64,000 nucleotides of DNA, from contig NZ_JACIDS010000008.1 of the NCBI RefSeq assembly GCF_014196455.1, positions 1 to 64,000 on the forward strand, read 5' to 3'. The translations under genes were made by a program, and so were the position numbers. The notes beneath the pieces were generated by a model that was not told the origin of the DNA, did no database searches, and worked only from the letters and a program-made list of their open reading frames with translations. This DNA comes from Kaistia hirudinis. Its GTDB lineage: Bacteria > Pseudomonadota > Alphaproteobacteria > Rhizobiales > Kaistiaceae. Positions 35,432 through 43,964 of the stretch are shown here, in pieces (the stretch's first letter is position 1; the number at the start of each line of letters is the position of its first letter).

Positions 35432-36439
35432 TCAGGCCCTCTGCTGCTTGCGCGGGCTCAGCACGTAGAGCGCGATATCGACCAGGAGATTGGCGAGGAG
35501 GAAGACGACGCCGACGACGAACACGACCGCCACCACGGCATGGATGTCGGATTGGGTGACCGCCTTGACGGCATAGCGGCCGATGCCCGGCCGGCCGAAG
35601 ATCTCCTCGACCAGAACGGTCGCGCCCAGCATCCAGCCGAACTGCATGCCGAACACGGTGAGCGCGGGGGTCGCACCATTGGCAAAGACGTGGCGGAACA
35701 TGATGCGCGGCTCGCTAGCGCCCTTGGCGCGGGCGAGCGTCACATAGTCCTTGCGGAACTCGCCGATCATCGCGGTACGCGTGATGCGCACGCCGACCGC
35801 CGTGAACAGCAGCGAGAGCGCGAAGGCCGGCAGCACGAGATGGGCGAGCGTATCGAGAAAGACGTTCATATTGCCGGCGGCGAGGCTGTCGAAGAGATAG
35901 AAGCCCGTGGCGCCGGAGAATTCGCGATTGGCGAAGCCGAGCCGTCCTGCGGTCGGCAGGAGCTGCCAGCGGCCGGCGACGATCTGCTGCAGGATGATCG
36001 CGATCCAGAACACCGGCAGGCCCGCGCCCGCCATCACGCCGAGCCGGACCAGATCGTCGAAGCGGCTGCCGGCATAGCGCGCCGTCAGGAGGCCGAGTGG
36101 CAGCGAGACGGCGAGGTTGATCAGCATGGCGATGAAGACGAGCTCCAGCGAGGGCGGAAGCTCGCGCAGGACATCGGAGGCGATCGGCTGGCGCGTGAAC
36201 CAGGACGTGCCGAGATCGCCTTGCAGGATCTGGCCGCAATAGATCGCGAACTGCGTCAGCAGCGGCTTGTCGAGGCCCATCTGCTCGCGCAGCAGCGCGA
36301 TCTTCGCCGCGCCGGCATTCGGCCCTGCCGCCACGATCGCGGGGTCACCCGCCACGACGTGGCTGAGCAGGAAGGTGATGAACAGCAGGACGAACAGGGA
36401 CAGGATCGAGAAAACGATCCGCTGTGCGACGTAAGCCAT
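35432..36439 (-). CDS. Dipeptide ABC transporter permease (DppB-like)
   Basis: A 335-residue permease with the typical DppB N-terminal helix (RIVFSILSLFVLLFITFLLSH), a long periplasmic segment containing YCGQILQGDLGTSWFTRQP, and a core of five helices with the EAA loop VTLARAKGASEPRIMFRHVFANG. It is encoded 25 bp downstream of the binding-protein gene and 4 bp upstream of the DppC-like gene. Confidence 0.94.
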   Translation of the reverse strand: MAYVAQRIVFSILSLFVLLFITFLLSHVVAGDPAIVAAGPNAGAAKIALLREQMGLDKPLLTQFAIYCGQILQGDLGTSWFTRQPIASDVLRELPPSLELVFIAMLINLAVSLPLGLLTARYAGSRFDDLVRLGVMAGAGLPVFWIAIILQQIVAGRWQLLPTAGRLGFANREFSGATGFYLFDSLAAGNMNVFLDTLAHLVLPAFALSLLFTAVGVRITRTAMIGEFRKDYVTLARAKGASEPRIMFRHVFANGATPALTVFGMQFGWMLGATVLVEEIFGRPGIGRYAVKAVTQSDIHAVVAVVFVVGVVFLLANLLVDIALYVLSPRKQQRA

Positions 36440-36464
36440 AACCTGTCCCTGAACCCGTCTGTTC

Positions 36465-38024
36465 TTACGGCTTCAGACCGATATCCATGTAGTTGAAGGT
36501 CTGGTGATGGGCGACATTGTACTTGTAGCCCTCGACCTTGTCCGACAGCGCGACGACCGAGCCCGGATTGGAGACGGTGATGACGACATAGTCCTCGCCG
36601 ATCAGCTTCTGCGCCTTCTTGTAGAGCTCGGCCCGCTTGGCGCTATCGGAGGAGGACGCCGCCTCGTTGAGCAGCGCATCGACGTCCGGATTGGAATATT
36701 GCGCCCAGTTGTATCCGCCCTTGGCGCCGGTGAGCGCGCCGTTGAAGGTCGCGTTGAGGATGGCGTGCGGGTCCGGGAAGACCGGGAAGGAATAGATCAT
36801 GTTGATGTCGGCGGTCGTCTCGACCTTCTGCAGCGTCGCCGCCTGCGCCGGCCAGGTCATGCCCTCGGCGTTCAGCGTGATGCCGATCTCGGCGAGGTTC
36901 GACTGGAGCTGCTCGACAGCCGCCTTCTCCTCGAGGATCGCCGGGAGATAGCGCACGGTCAGCGTCGTGCCCTTCCAGCCATTCTCCTCGACCATCTTCT
37001 TGGCCGCCTCGAGGTCGAAGGCCTGCTCGGTGCCAGCCTCGTGGCCCATCCAGTTGGCGGGCAGCGGGCCGTCCGGCAGCGCGCCGAAGCCCATCAGGAC
37101 CTGGTCGAGGTGGAGCTGGCGATCGAAGGTCTTCGACAGCATCTCGCGGAACTTCTTGTTGCCGGTCGGGCCCTTCGAAGCCGTGTTGAAATCGAAGAAG
37201 AGCGGCGTCGCCGCCGCGCCGACATCGACGACGAAGCCGGGCTCGGTCTTGAGCGCGATCTTGTCCTCGACCGTGATGTCCGGGGCGATGTGCACCTCGC
37301 CGCTCTTCAGCAGGCTGAGCTGCGTCGAGGGCTCGGTGATGTAGCGGAAGACGACTTCCGCGACGTGATTGCCGTCCCAGCCGCCCCAATATTTGTCGAA
37401 CGCCTTCAGCGTCACCGACTCGGTCGGGTTGTAGGCGGTGATCATGTAGGGGCCGGAGCCGGCCTCGTTCACCGACAGCCACTGGCGGGCATGGTCGTCG
37501 CCCATATGCGGTTCGACCAGTGCCTTGTTGACGACATAGATGCGCGACAGCGCCGAGAGGAACGGGCCGAACGGCGCCGAGAGGTGCAGCTTGACCGTGG
37601 TCGGGTCCACCACCTCGGCCGAGGCATAGGGGCCCATATCGTTGAGCACATTGGCAGCCGCGGCCTTGAGGCGGTCGAGCGTGAACTTGACGTCCTCGGC
37701 GGTCAGCTTGCTGCCGTCATGGAAGAGCACGTCGTCGCGCAGCTTGAAGGTGTAGGTGAGCCCGTCCGGCGAAATCTCCCAGCTCTTGGCGAGCCGCGGC
37801 GTGACCTCGGTGGCTCCGGCGGAGAACTGGACCAGCGGGTCATAGGCGCCGAGCAGAAGCTCGTCGACCGTCGAGTTGGTGGCGTTGGCCGGATCGAGAT
37901 TCTCCGGCGTCTCGTTCTCGGCGATGACCAGCGTTCCCGTGGGCGCAGCAAGGGCCATCGTCGGCACGGCGACGCTGGCGAGCAGGACGGCACAGAGCGG
38001 AATAAGTCCGGATTTGAAGCGCAT
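36465..38024 (-). CDS. Dipeptide-type ABC transporter substrate-binding protein
   Basis: A 519-residue SBP_bac_5 protein with a Sec signal peptide (LIPLCAVLLASVAVPTMALA, cleavage after ALA). Family segments include SWEISPDGLTYTFKLRDDVLFHDG, GSGPYMITAYNP, and the hinge region FDFNTASKGPTGNKKFREM. It is first in a seven-gene run (binding protein, two permeases, two ATPases, oxoprolinase A and B, and then the amidohydrolase). ATG 38024 is the start; an upstream extension would disrupt the signal peptide. A sigma-70-like promoter and a GntR-type site lie just upstream. Confidence 0.94.
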   Translation of the reverse strand: MRFKSGLIPLCAVLLASVAVPTMALAAPTGTLVIAENETPENLDPANATNSTVDELLLGAYDPLVQFSAGATEVTPRLAKSWEISPDGLTYTFKLRDDVLFHDGSKLTAEDVKFTLDRLKAAAANVLNDMGPYASAEVVDPTTVKLHLSAPFGPFLSALSRIYVVNKALVEPHMGDDHARQWLSVNEAGSGPYMITAYNPTESVTLKAFDKYWGGWDGNHVAEVVFRYITEPSTQLSLLKSGEVHIAPDITVEDKIALKTEPGFVVDVGAAATPLFFDFNTASKGPTGNKKFREMLSKTFDRQLHLDQVLMGFGALPDGPLPANWMGHEAGTEQAFDLEAAKKMVEENGWKGTTLTVRYLPAILEEKAAVEQLQSNLAEIGITLNAEGMTWPAQAATLQKVETTADINMIYSFPVFPDPHAILNATFNGALTGAKGGYNWAQYSNPDVDALLNEAASSSDSAKRAELYKKAQKLIGEDYVVITVSNPGSVVALSDKVEGYKYNVAHHQTFNYMDIGLKP

Positions 38025-38043
38025 TGACGACCCTCTGGATTTT

Positions 38044-38093
38044 TTCTGTATACCGACTGTATCCGATGCTAGCATCCGAGGGCATGCTGTCAA
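38044..38093 (-). promoter_or_regulatory. Promoter plus GTATAC operator of the dipeptide/oxoprolinase operon
   Basis: Reading the minus strand, TTGACA (38093-38088), a 16-bp spacer and TAGCAT (38071-38066) form a reasonable sigma-70 promoter. Just downstream TCGGTATACAG (38055-38045) holds a GTATAC core (38048-38053), next to a near copy TCGGATACAG. A perfect palindrome GATGCTAGCATC covers the -10 (38065-38076). The same GGTATAC core occurs ahead of the lyase gene at 42805-42831. Confidence 0.6.
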
Positions 38094-38262
38094 CGCCTTT
38101 CTTGCTGCGATGCGGTACACCGGAGCGGGGTGGCGGGAGCCGCCGGACACGGTGAGAAGCCCGGGCGTGTGGCGTGGATCGGCGCGGGAAAGTGACGGAA
38201 TTTCAAGGGTCTACGCCGTGGACATTTGACGGCTGATGCACTAGGCAGAAATTGCGACGGGA

Positions 38263-39000
38263 ATGGATTGCAACGCCATGGTTACACGGATCGAAGAGGT
38301 CGACGCGCCGGCCACGCGGGCGGATGACGAAAGACACGCCGGCGTCGAGCCGGTGGCCTTCGCGACCCGGGCGGCCTCGAAGAACCTGGCGGCGCTGGCC
38401 TATGGCGAGATCGCGCGGCTCATCGAGAAGAAGGAGCTGCAGGCCGGCGAGGTGGTGGTCGAGCAGAACCTCGCCGCCTATCTCGGCATATCGCGCACGC
38501 CGGTGCGCCAGGCGCTGCAGCGCCTCGAGCTCGAAGGCCTGCTGATCAAGTCGAACACGAAGTCGTTCTTCGTGCGCAAGGTCGACCTGAAGGAATATCT
38601 CCAGAGCCTCAAGGCGCGCGAGATCATCGAGGCCGCGGCGGCGGGCATGTGCGTCGATCTCGCCCCGGCCGAGAAGATCGCCGCAGCCAAGGCGACGCTG
38701 AAGCGGCTGAAGGCGAGCGACCACTATGACCAGGAGGCGCATTGGGCCTCCGACAAGGAGGTCCACGACATCGTCGCCGACTATTGCGGCAACCAGGTCG
38801 TGGGCAACATCGTCAAGTCGCTGCGCGTCACCACCAAGCTGTTCGAGATCGAGCGGCTCGCCGAGCGGCTGGAGCCGGATGCGCGCCAGCACGAGGTGAT
38901 CCTCGACAAGATCGAGCATCGCGATGCGGCTGGGGCGCGCAAGGCGATGTCGGATCACATCAAGTCGCTGTTCCAGTTCGCGATCGACACGGTCATCTGA
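38263..39000 (+). CDS. GntR-family regulator (FCD type)
   Basis: A 245-residue GntR/FadR-type repressor. The winged helix is near residues 45-110 (LAYGEIARLIEKKELQAGEVVVEQNLAAYLGISRTPVRQALQRLELEGL), with the classic SRTPVRQAL recognition helix. The C-terminal FCD helical domain includes HWASDKEVHDIV and a later HEVILDKIEHRDAAGARKAMSDHI, carrying the metal-binding histidines. It lies between two catabolic operons that share GTATAC sites and is convergent with the oxidoreductase gene. Start at ATG 38263; ATG 38278 has better ribosome-site spacing. Confidence 0.93.
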   Translation: MDCNAMVTRIEEVDAPATRADDERHAGVEPVAFATRAASKNLAALAYGEIARLIEKKELQAGEVVVEQNLAAYLGISRTPVRQALQRLELEGLLIKSNTKSFFVRKVDLKEYLQSLKAREIIEAAAAGMCVDLAPAEKIAAAKATLKRLKASDHYDQEAHWASDKEVHDIVADYCGNQVVGNIVKSLRVTTKLFEIERLAERLEPDARQHEVILDKIEHRDAAGARKAMSDHIKSLFQFAIDTVI

Positions 39001-39006
39001 CCGTCC

Positions 39007-41859
39007 TCACGCCCCGAAGCGGGCGAAGCCGAACGCCTCCAGACCGTCGCGCGTATTGCCGCCGAGCGCGAGATGCGCGGCCTCGCGGCCCATCAGCGGT
39101 CCGAGCGTGAAGCCGTTTGCCGTGGCCGCGACGGTGACGCGGGGATGGCCGGGCAGGGCGCCGATCAGCGGCGCACCGTCGATGTCGATGTTCATCGCGG
39201 CCCAGCTGCGCACGACGCGAAGGCCCGAGACCGCCGGAACGGTGCGTGCCGCCACCCAGACATTGCCTTCGAGGCTCTCCGGCAGCACCAGCGGCTGGCC
39301 CGCCGCGCTGGTGCGCGCAGTCCAGGCCCCGCCGATCAGGATCGTGGAATCGGCGGTCTGCTTCATGGTGAGGTGACGGTCGGCATGGGCCACGAGGCAG
39401 GGCAGGATCGGCGCCGTCGGCTCGGTCACCACCATCTGCAAGGGCGCGCCGCGCACGGGGATCGGCGCGCCGAGCATGGCGCCGAACGCCGCCGACCAGC
39501 CGCCGGCCGCGATGAGCACACGATCCCCCAGAAGCGTCCCGCGCGGCGTCGCGATCCGGTAGCCGTCACCCTCTGCCATGAGACCGGTCGCGGGCGTCAA
39601 TTCCTCGATGATGACGCCCGCCGCACGTGCGGCGTTTGCCACCGCATTCGACGCGGCGAGCGGATTGATCTTTCCCTCACCTGGGCACCAGGCGGCGGCG
39701 ACCATGCGTTCGGATATCGACGGCGCGATCGCCCGGATCCGCCGGGCGTCGATCACCTCGGTGGTGATACCGACCCGCGCCTCGGCCGCGGCCTTGGCCT
39801 CGAGGAAGCGGATCTGGTCATGGCTTTCGGCGACCATCAGCCCGCCCGTCACCGCCATTTCGAAATCGGCGCCCAGTTCGGCTTCGAGCGCGCCCCAGAG
39901 CGCGATCGATTCCTGTTGCAGCGGCAGGGTGCGGAGCTGGAGATCGCCGCCGCCGACCGCCTTGCCGCCGAAATCCCAGGAGAGGAGCTGGAGATGCAGG
40001 CTGCCGGCATTGCCGCCCGAGGCCTCGGCGGCGATGCGACCGCGATCGAGCACCACGACGCGCGCGCCCTTCTGGGCAGCGAACAAGGCGGCGGAAAGCC
40101 CGGTAATACCGGCGCCGATGATGGCGAGGTCGACCCGCGTGGCGCCGAGCGGCTCCGTGCGCGGCGAAGAGGGGCGGGCGCCCGGATGGCTCTCGCGATG
40201 CCCGCTCCATTCGGCCTTCTCGTCGGCGAGCGCCGCGACGGGCACGGGCTTCGCCGGAAGCTGCGGCGCGAACAGCATGTCGGCCGAGATCTTCTCGCCC
40301 GCCTCGGCGAGCAGGCGCATCGCGGTGGCGAGGCAATAGCGCCCCTGGCAGCGCCCCATGCCGAGCCGCGTCGCCCGCTTGATCGCGCCGGGATCGCGCG
40401 CGCCGGCAGCGATCGCCTCGCGCACGTCGGAGGCGTGCACGCCCTCGCAGCGGCAGACCACCGTCTCGTCCTCGGGGGCCGCGCGCGGCGGCGCGTCGTA
40501 GAGCCGCCAAAGCTGCTTCTGGAAGGCTGCCGCCTTGTGCAGCCGTTCCGTCGCGCCGGGGGCGGGGGCCGGCGTCCGGCCGAGCCTTGCGGCCGCCGCC
40601 TCCCCGGCGAGCAGGCCCTGCGCCTCCGCGAGCCGCGCGCCACCGAGGCCGCCGGCATCGCCGATGATCCAGACGCCGTCGATATCCGTCGCGCCAGTCT
40701 GGTCGCGCTCCGGCACCGCGATGCCGCGCGGATCGAGCGTCATCGGCACGTCCAGCAGCCGTGCAAGCTCGGTCTGCGGCGCGAAGCCTTCGCCGATGCA
40801 GATCGTGTCGGCGGCGATGCGGCGGCGTGCCCCGTCCTTGATGCGGCGGAGGATGGCGGCTTCGGCCTGCGTCTCGCCCTCGACCGCAGCGAGTTCCCAG
40901 CCACGCATCAGTGGCGCGCCGTGGCGCATCAGGCCGGCGGCATAGGCGACGCCGTCGGCGACGAGGCGGGGATCGGCGAATGTGGCGCGCGCGAGCGCGA
41001 GCGGATCGGCCAGCGTCGCGCGCTCCGCCACGGCCGCGACGGTGCCGCCGATCCGCGTGATCTCGGCGGCGAGCTGCAGGCCGAGCGGGCCGTGCCCGGC
41101 GATCAGGATTCGGCCGCGGGGCGCGGTGCCATATTTGCGGACCAGCGTCTGCGCGGCGCCGATCGTCATGACGCCGGGCAGCGTCCAGCCGGGCACCGGT
41201 GTCGGCATCTCATAGGCGCCGGTGGCGATGATGAGCGCGCGGGCGAGGATGCGCGCGATGCCGCGCGGGCCGCTGGTGCGGATATCGAAGCGCCCGTCCG
41301 TCTCGCGCCGCGCGAACCACACCATCTCGCCGAGCCGCAGCGCTATCCCGGCCGCCTCGGCCTTTGCCCGCAGCGCGCTGCCGCGCCGGTGCTGCGCGTC
41401 GGGCGGCGCTTCGCCGCGATAGCCGGTCGTGCGGGGCTTATAATATTGGCCGCCCGTCTCGCCGCGCTCGTCGATCACCAGCACCGAAAGCCCGGCCGCC
41501 GCGGCGGCGAGCGCCGCGTTCAGACCCGCCGGGCCGCCGCCGACGATCGCGAGGTCGATCTGCGCGTCGGCGATCCGCGGCCGCGGCTCGGGCAGGACCC
41601 GCGGCACGATCGCCGCATCGTCCTGCCGGCGGACATCCATGCCCGGAGCGACGACCGTCATGCAGGCCTGCCGGCTCGGAACGCCGTCGATGGTCACGAG
41701 GCAGTCCTGGCAGACGCCCATGCCACAGAACAACGAACGCTCGCGCCCGGCGCGGTCCGCGCCGAGCTGGCGCTCGCCCGCCTCCGTCAGCGCGGCGGCG
41801 ATGCTGTCGCCGGGACGCGCCTCGACCGGTCGGCCGTTCCAGAGGAAGCGCACGCTCAT
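39007..41859 (-). CDS. Three-part fused flavoenzyme: [2Fe-2S], FAD/NAD reductase, D-amino-acid oxidase
   Basis: A 950-residue fusion of what are usually three subunits (HcnA/B/C, opine oxidase, D-hydroxyproline dehydrogenase). Residues 1-90 are a small ferredoxin-like domain with Cys45, Cys50, Cys53 and Cys66. Residues from about 100 hold an FAD/NAD reductase (IVGGGPAGLNAAL, later ILIAGHGPLGLQLA, then IIGDAGGLGG). A BFD-like cysteine set follows (VVCRCEGV, then MGRCQGRYC). From about 575 a DAO-type oxidase begins (VDLAIIGAGITGLSAALF) and ends with ATANGFTLGPLMG. Its start overlaps the lyase stop (ATGA). It probably oxidises a cyclic or D-amino acid whose product the lyase handles. Confidence 0.9.
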   Translation of the reverse strand: MSVRFLWNGRPVEARPGDSIAAALTEAGERQLGADRAGRERSLFCGMGVCQDCLVTIDGVPSRQACMTVVAPGMDVRRQDDAAIVPRVLPEPRPRIADAQIDLAIVGGGPAGLNAALAAAAAGLSVLVIDERGETGGQYYKPRTTGYRGEAPPDAQHRRGSALRAKAEAAGIALRLGEMVWFARRETDGRFDIRTSGPRGIARILARALIIATGAYEMPTPVPGWTLPGVMTIGAAQTLVRKYGTAPRGRILIAGHGPLGLQLAAEITRIGGTVAAVAERATLADPLALARATFADPRLVADGVAYAAGLMRHGAPLMRGWELAAVEGETQAEAAILRRIKDGARRRIAADTICIGEGFAPQTELARLLDVPMTLDPRGIAVPERDQTGATDIDGVWIIGDAGGLGGARLAEAQGLLAGEAAAARLGRTPAPAPGATERLHKAAAFQKQLWRLYDAPPRAAPEDETVVCRCEGVHASDVREAIAAGARDPGAIKRATRLGMGRCQGRYCLATAMRLLAEAGEKISADMLFAPQLPAKPVPVAALADEKAEWSGHRESHPGARPSSPRTEPLGATRVDLAIIGAGITGLSAALFAAQKGARVVVLDRGRIAAEASGGNAGSLHLQLLSWDFGGKAVGGGDLQLRTLPLQQESIALWGALEAELGADFEMAVTGGLMVAESHDQIRFLEAKAAAEARVGITTEVIDARRIRAIAPSISERMVAAAWCPGEGKINPLAASNAVANAARAAGVIIEELTPATGLMAEGDGYRIATPRGTLLGDRVLIAAGGWSAAFGAMLGAPIPVRGAPLQMVVTEPTAPILPCLVAHADRHLTMKQTADSTILIGGAWTARTSAAGQPLVLPESLEGNVWVAARTVPAVSGLRVVRSWAAMNIDIDGAPLIGALPGHPRVTVAATANGFTLGPLMGREAAHLALGGNTRDGLEAFGFARFGA

Positions 41860-42758
41860 GCGAGGGCGGGGATGCGTTCCGGCATCAGCCCCACGGCCTT
41901 CAGCGCAGCGTGCAGTTCCGGCCGGTCGGCCTCGGGCAGCGGCAGGCGCGGGGCGCGCGGCTCGCCCATGGGAAGGCCCATGATGGCGAGCGCGGCCTTG
42001 GTCGCCGAGACATAGCGATGGCCGCCGACGAGGCGGATGATCGGCAGGATCTCGCGATAGAGCGCCCGCGCCGCGTCATAGTCCTTGTCGTCGGCAGTCA
42101 GCGTGAACAGGCGGGCGAAGGCCGCCGGCATGATGTTGGAGCCGACCGCGACCCAGCCGATTGCGCCGTTGACGAAGCTTTCGAAGCCCATGATGCCGCC
42201 GAACACGCCCATCTTGTCGCCGCAGAGATCGATGATGTCGCGCACGCGCGTCACGTCCATCGTCGATTCCTTGATGTAATCGACATGCTCGATCTCGGCG
42301 AGGCGCGCCACCAGCGGCGGCGTCAGGTCGACATTGGCCGTCGCGGGATTGTTGTAGAGCATAATCGGCAAATCGGTCGCCGCGGCGATGCGCTCATAAT
42401 GGCGCAGCAGCTCGTCATGGGTCGGCGTCGAATAGAACGGCGGAATGATCATGACGCCGTCCGCACCGAGCTCGGCAGCCATGCGGCAGTTGTCGATCAC
42501 GTCCTCGGTCCGCTCGGCGCCGGCGCCGATCAGCACCGGCACGCGGCCGGCGGCGGTGTCGATCACGCATTTCGCGATCGCGCGCCGCTCCTCCGCGGTC
42601 ATGGAGAGGAACTCGCCCGTCGAGCCGAGCGGGATGAGACCGTGAATGCCTTCGCGCACCTGCCAATCGGTGAAGCGCGCCATCGCGCCGAGATCGACCG
42701 ATCCCGCCGCGTCATACGCCGTCACCATCACCGTATAGGTGCCGCGCAGTTCCGTCAT
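41856..42758 (-). CDS. DapA-family lyase/deaminase (possible pyrroline-4-hydroxy-2-carboxylate deaminase)
   Basis: A 300-residue class I aldolase-fold enzyme related to dihydrodipicolinate synthase. GSTGEFLSM is the pyruvate-carboxylate loop, LYNNPATANVDL has the active-site Tyr, and YIKESTMDV carries the Schiff-base lysine. Coupling by ATGA overlap to the fused amino-acid oxidoreductase matches the hydroxyproline pathway, in which a DapA homologue deaminates pyrroline-4-hydroxy-2-carboxylate. Other roles (5-keto-4-deoxyglucarate dehydratase, N-acetylneuraminate lyase-like) remain possible. ATG 42758 is the start; the frame extends upstream through the operator region but that part is non-coding. 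Confidence 0.88.
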   Translation of the reverse strand: MTELRGTYTVMVTAYDAAGSVDLGAMARFTDWQVREGIHGLIPLGSTGEFLSMTAEERRAIAKCVIDTAAGRVPVLIGAGAERTEDVIDNCRMAAELGADGVMIIPPFYSTPTHDELLRHYERIAAATDLPIMLYNNPATANVDLTPPLVARLAEIEHVDYIKESTMDVTRVRDIIDLCGDKMGVFGGIMGFESFVNGAIGWVAVGSNIMPAAFARLFTLTADDKDYDAARALYREILPIIRLVGGHRYVSATKAALAIMGLPMGEPRAPRLPLPEADRPELHAALKAVGLMPERIPALA

Positions 42759-42801
42759 GATCCGGTCTTCTCCTGAACCAGAGCGCGTCCTTAGCGCCCT
42801 T

Positions 42802-42831
42802 TCGGTATACCGAACATACTTCATGGTATAC
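42802..42831 (-). promoter_or_regulatory. Two GTATAC operator sites ahead of the lyase operon
   Basis: A perfect 12-bp palindrome TCGGTATACCGA at 42802-42813 and a second GGTATAC at 42825-42831, with GTATAC cores 21 bp apart (two helical turns). They lie 44-73 bp upstream of ATG 42758. GTATACCGA is shared exactly with the dipeptide/oxoprolinase promoter at 38048-38056. The form suits FCD-type GntR repressors; the obvious candidate is the gene at 38263. Confidence 0.65.
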
Positions 42832-42991
42832 GACACGAATGCAAGCCGCTTCCCGCACCGCACAAGAGCGGCGATGCGGGCGAAAGGGACCAGCGGGTCG
42901 GGTCGTCGTTGCCTGTTCCGTTGGGGATTCGTTTGCTGAAGGAAGGTGCCTGCCTCCTGAGATTATGGATTCGGCCTCGGTCCAAATTGCC

Positions 42992-43082
42992 GTCATCCCG
43001 GCGGAAGCCGGGATCCATTCAGCCTGAGGCGCCCATCGTCATAAGCCTCTGCTGTATGGATCCCGGCTTCCGCCGGGATGAC
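42992..43082. repeat. 27-bp inverted repeat pair (REP-like element)
   Basis: A 27-bp sequence at 42992-43018 (starting GTCATCCCGGCGGAAGCC) is the exact reverse complement of 43056-43082 (starting ATGGATCCCGGCTTCCGC). The copies are 37 bp apart and each arm is itself partly palindromic. Sequences like this are common interspersed palindromes in Alphaproteobacteria. The element sits in the non-coding stretch between the lyase promoter and the RraA-like gene. Confidence 0.85.
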
Positions 43083-43166
43083 GCCGGAGAATGGGTAGAC
43101 GCCTGAAAATCAGCCTTTCGCAGAGGAAGCCTCCAACGAACGCGAAAGACAGCCGCAATCGCTCCC

Positions 43167-43847
43167 TCAGAGCACGGCGAAGGTTTCGAAGGCCTCTGCC
43201 AGCGACATGCCGGAGAGCAGGGCGTCGCGGACCTTGTTTTCGGCGCGGACCTTGTCGAGCGCCGCCGCGACGACCTGACGCGCGATGGCCTGTGGCACGG
43301 CGACGATGCCGTCGACATCGCCGAAGATCATGTCGCCGCTTTCGATCTCGACATTGCCGATCTTGCCGGGCACGTCGAGCCACATCAGCTTGCCGCGATA
43401 CTTGGTGTCGGACGGATTGAAGCCGCCGCAGAAGAGGGGAAACCGCGCCGCGCGGATGCGCGCCACATCGCGCACGCAGCCATCCGTGACGCAGCCCGCC
43501 GCGTTCAGCTGCATGGCGCGCGTCGTCAGCAATTCACCCCAGGGCGCGATGTCGAGATTGCCGTGGCAGATGAGCACCGGCACGTCGTCGACCTTGAGAT
43601 CGTCGACCAGGCGGATCTCGTTCTCGTAGACATTGACGGTCTCGTCGTCATGGAAGATCGGCATGAACACGCCGACGCGGATGCGCCCGCACAGGATAAG
43701 GGACTCGTCGAGCGGGCGGAGCGCGCGCGGCAGCACCTGCCGGCGATAGCCGAAGCTGTCCAGCGTGTCGGCGATCACGGCCGAATAGAGTTCGGCCCGG
43801 CAGCCGGCGAAGAGGTCCGCCAGATCGTCGCGCGTCGCATCGCTCAT
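43167..43847 (-). CDS. RraA-family aldolase-like protein
   Basis: A 226-residue member of the RraA/HMG-aldolase superfamily, which includes 4-hydroxy-4-methyl-2-oxoglutarate aldolase and oxaloacetate decarboxylase activities as well as the RNase E regulator RraA. Conserved stretches: WGELLTTRAMQLNAAGCVTDGCVRD with the catalytic Arg/Asp, and GDMIFGDVDGIVAVP. Its length and a divergent IclR-type regulator favour a metabolic role over RNase regulation. The start is ATG 43847. It may take a keto acid from the nearby amino-acid pathway, which is inferred. Confidence 0.85.
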   Translation of the reverse strand: MSDATRDDLADLFAGCRAELYSAVIADTLDSFGYRRQVLPRALRPLDESLILCGRIRVGVFMPIFHDDETVNVYENEIRLVDDLKVDDVPVLICHGNLDIAPWGELLTTRAMQLNAAGCVTDGCVRDVARIRAARFPLFCGGFNPSDTKYRGKLMWLDVPGKIGNVEIESGDMIFGDVDGIVAVPQAIARQVVAAALDKVRAENKVRDALLSGMSLAEAFETFAVL

Positions 43848-43964
43848 GTTCTCGTCTCCATTGGCTGCGCCGGTTCGGATCGGTTCGCCGGCGCCTTCGT
43901 TGCGTCTGTCCGACCTTAGGCGTATCCGGTTCCCCGACAAGAACAGGCGGGTTCACGACACGAA

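Noticed and set aside
39073-42015. A 980-codon open frame on the plus strand, antisense to the fused flavoenzyme
   Set aside because: Its protein is dominated by Arg, Gly, Asp and His in the way of a GC-rich mirror frame, while the minus strand encodes intact cofactor motifs throughout.
43167-43847. RraA-like protein as the RNase E regulator
   Set aside because: Length (226 residues) and the divergent IclR regulator point to an aldolase-type metabolic member.
43848-43964. GTTC...GAAC elements as an IclR operator
   Set aside because: The arms are only 4 bp and such repeats occur by chance at this composition.
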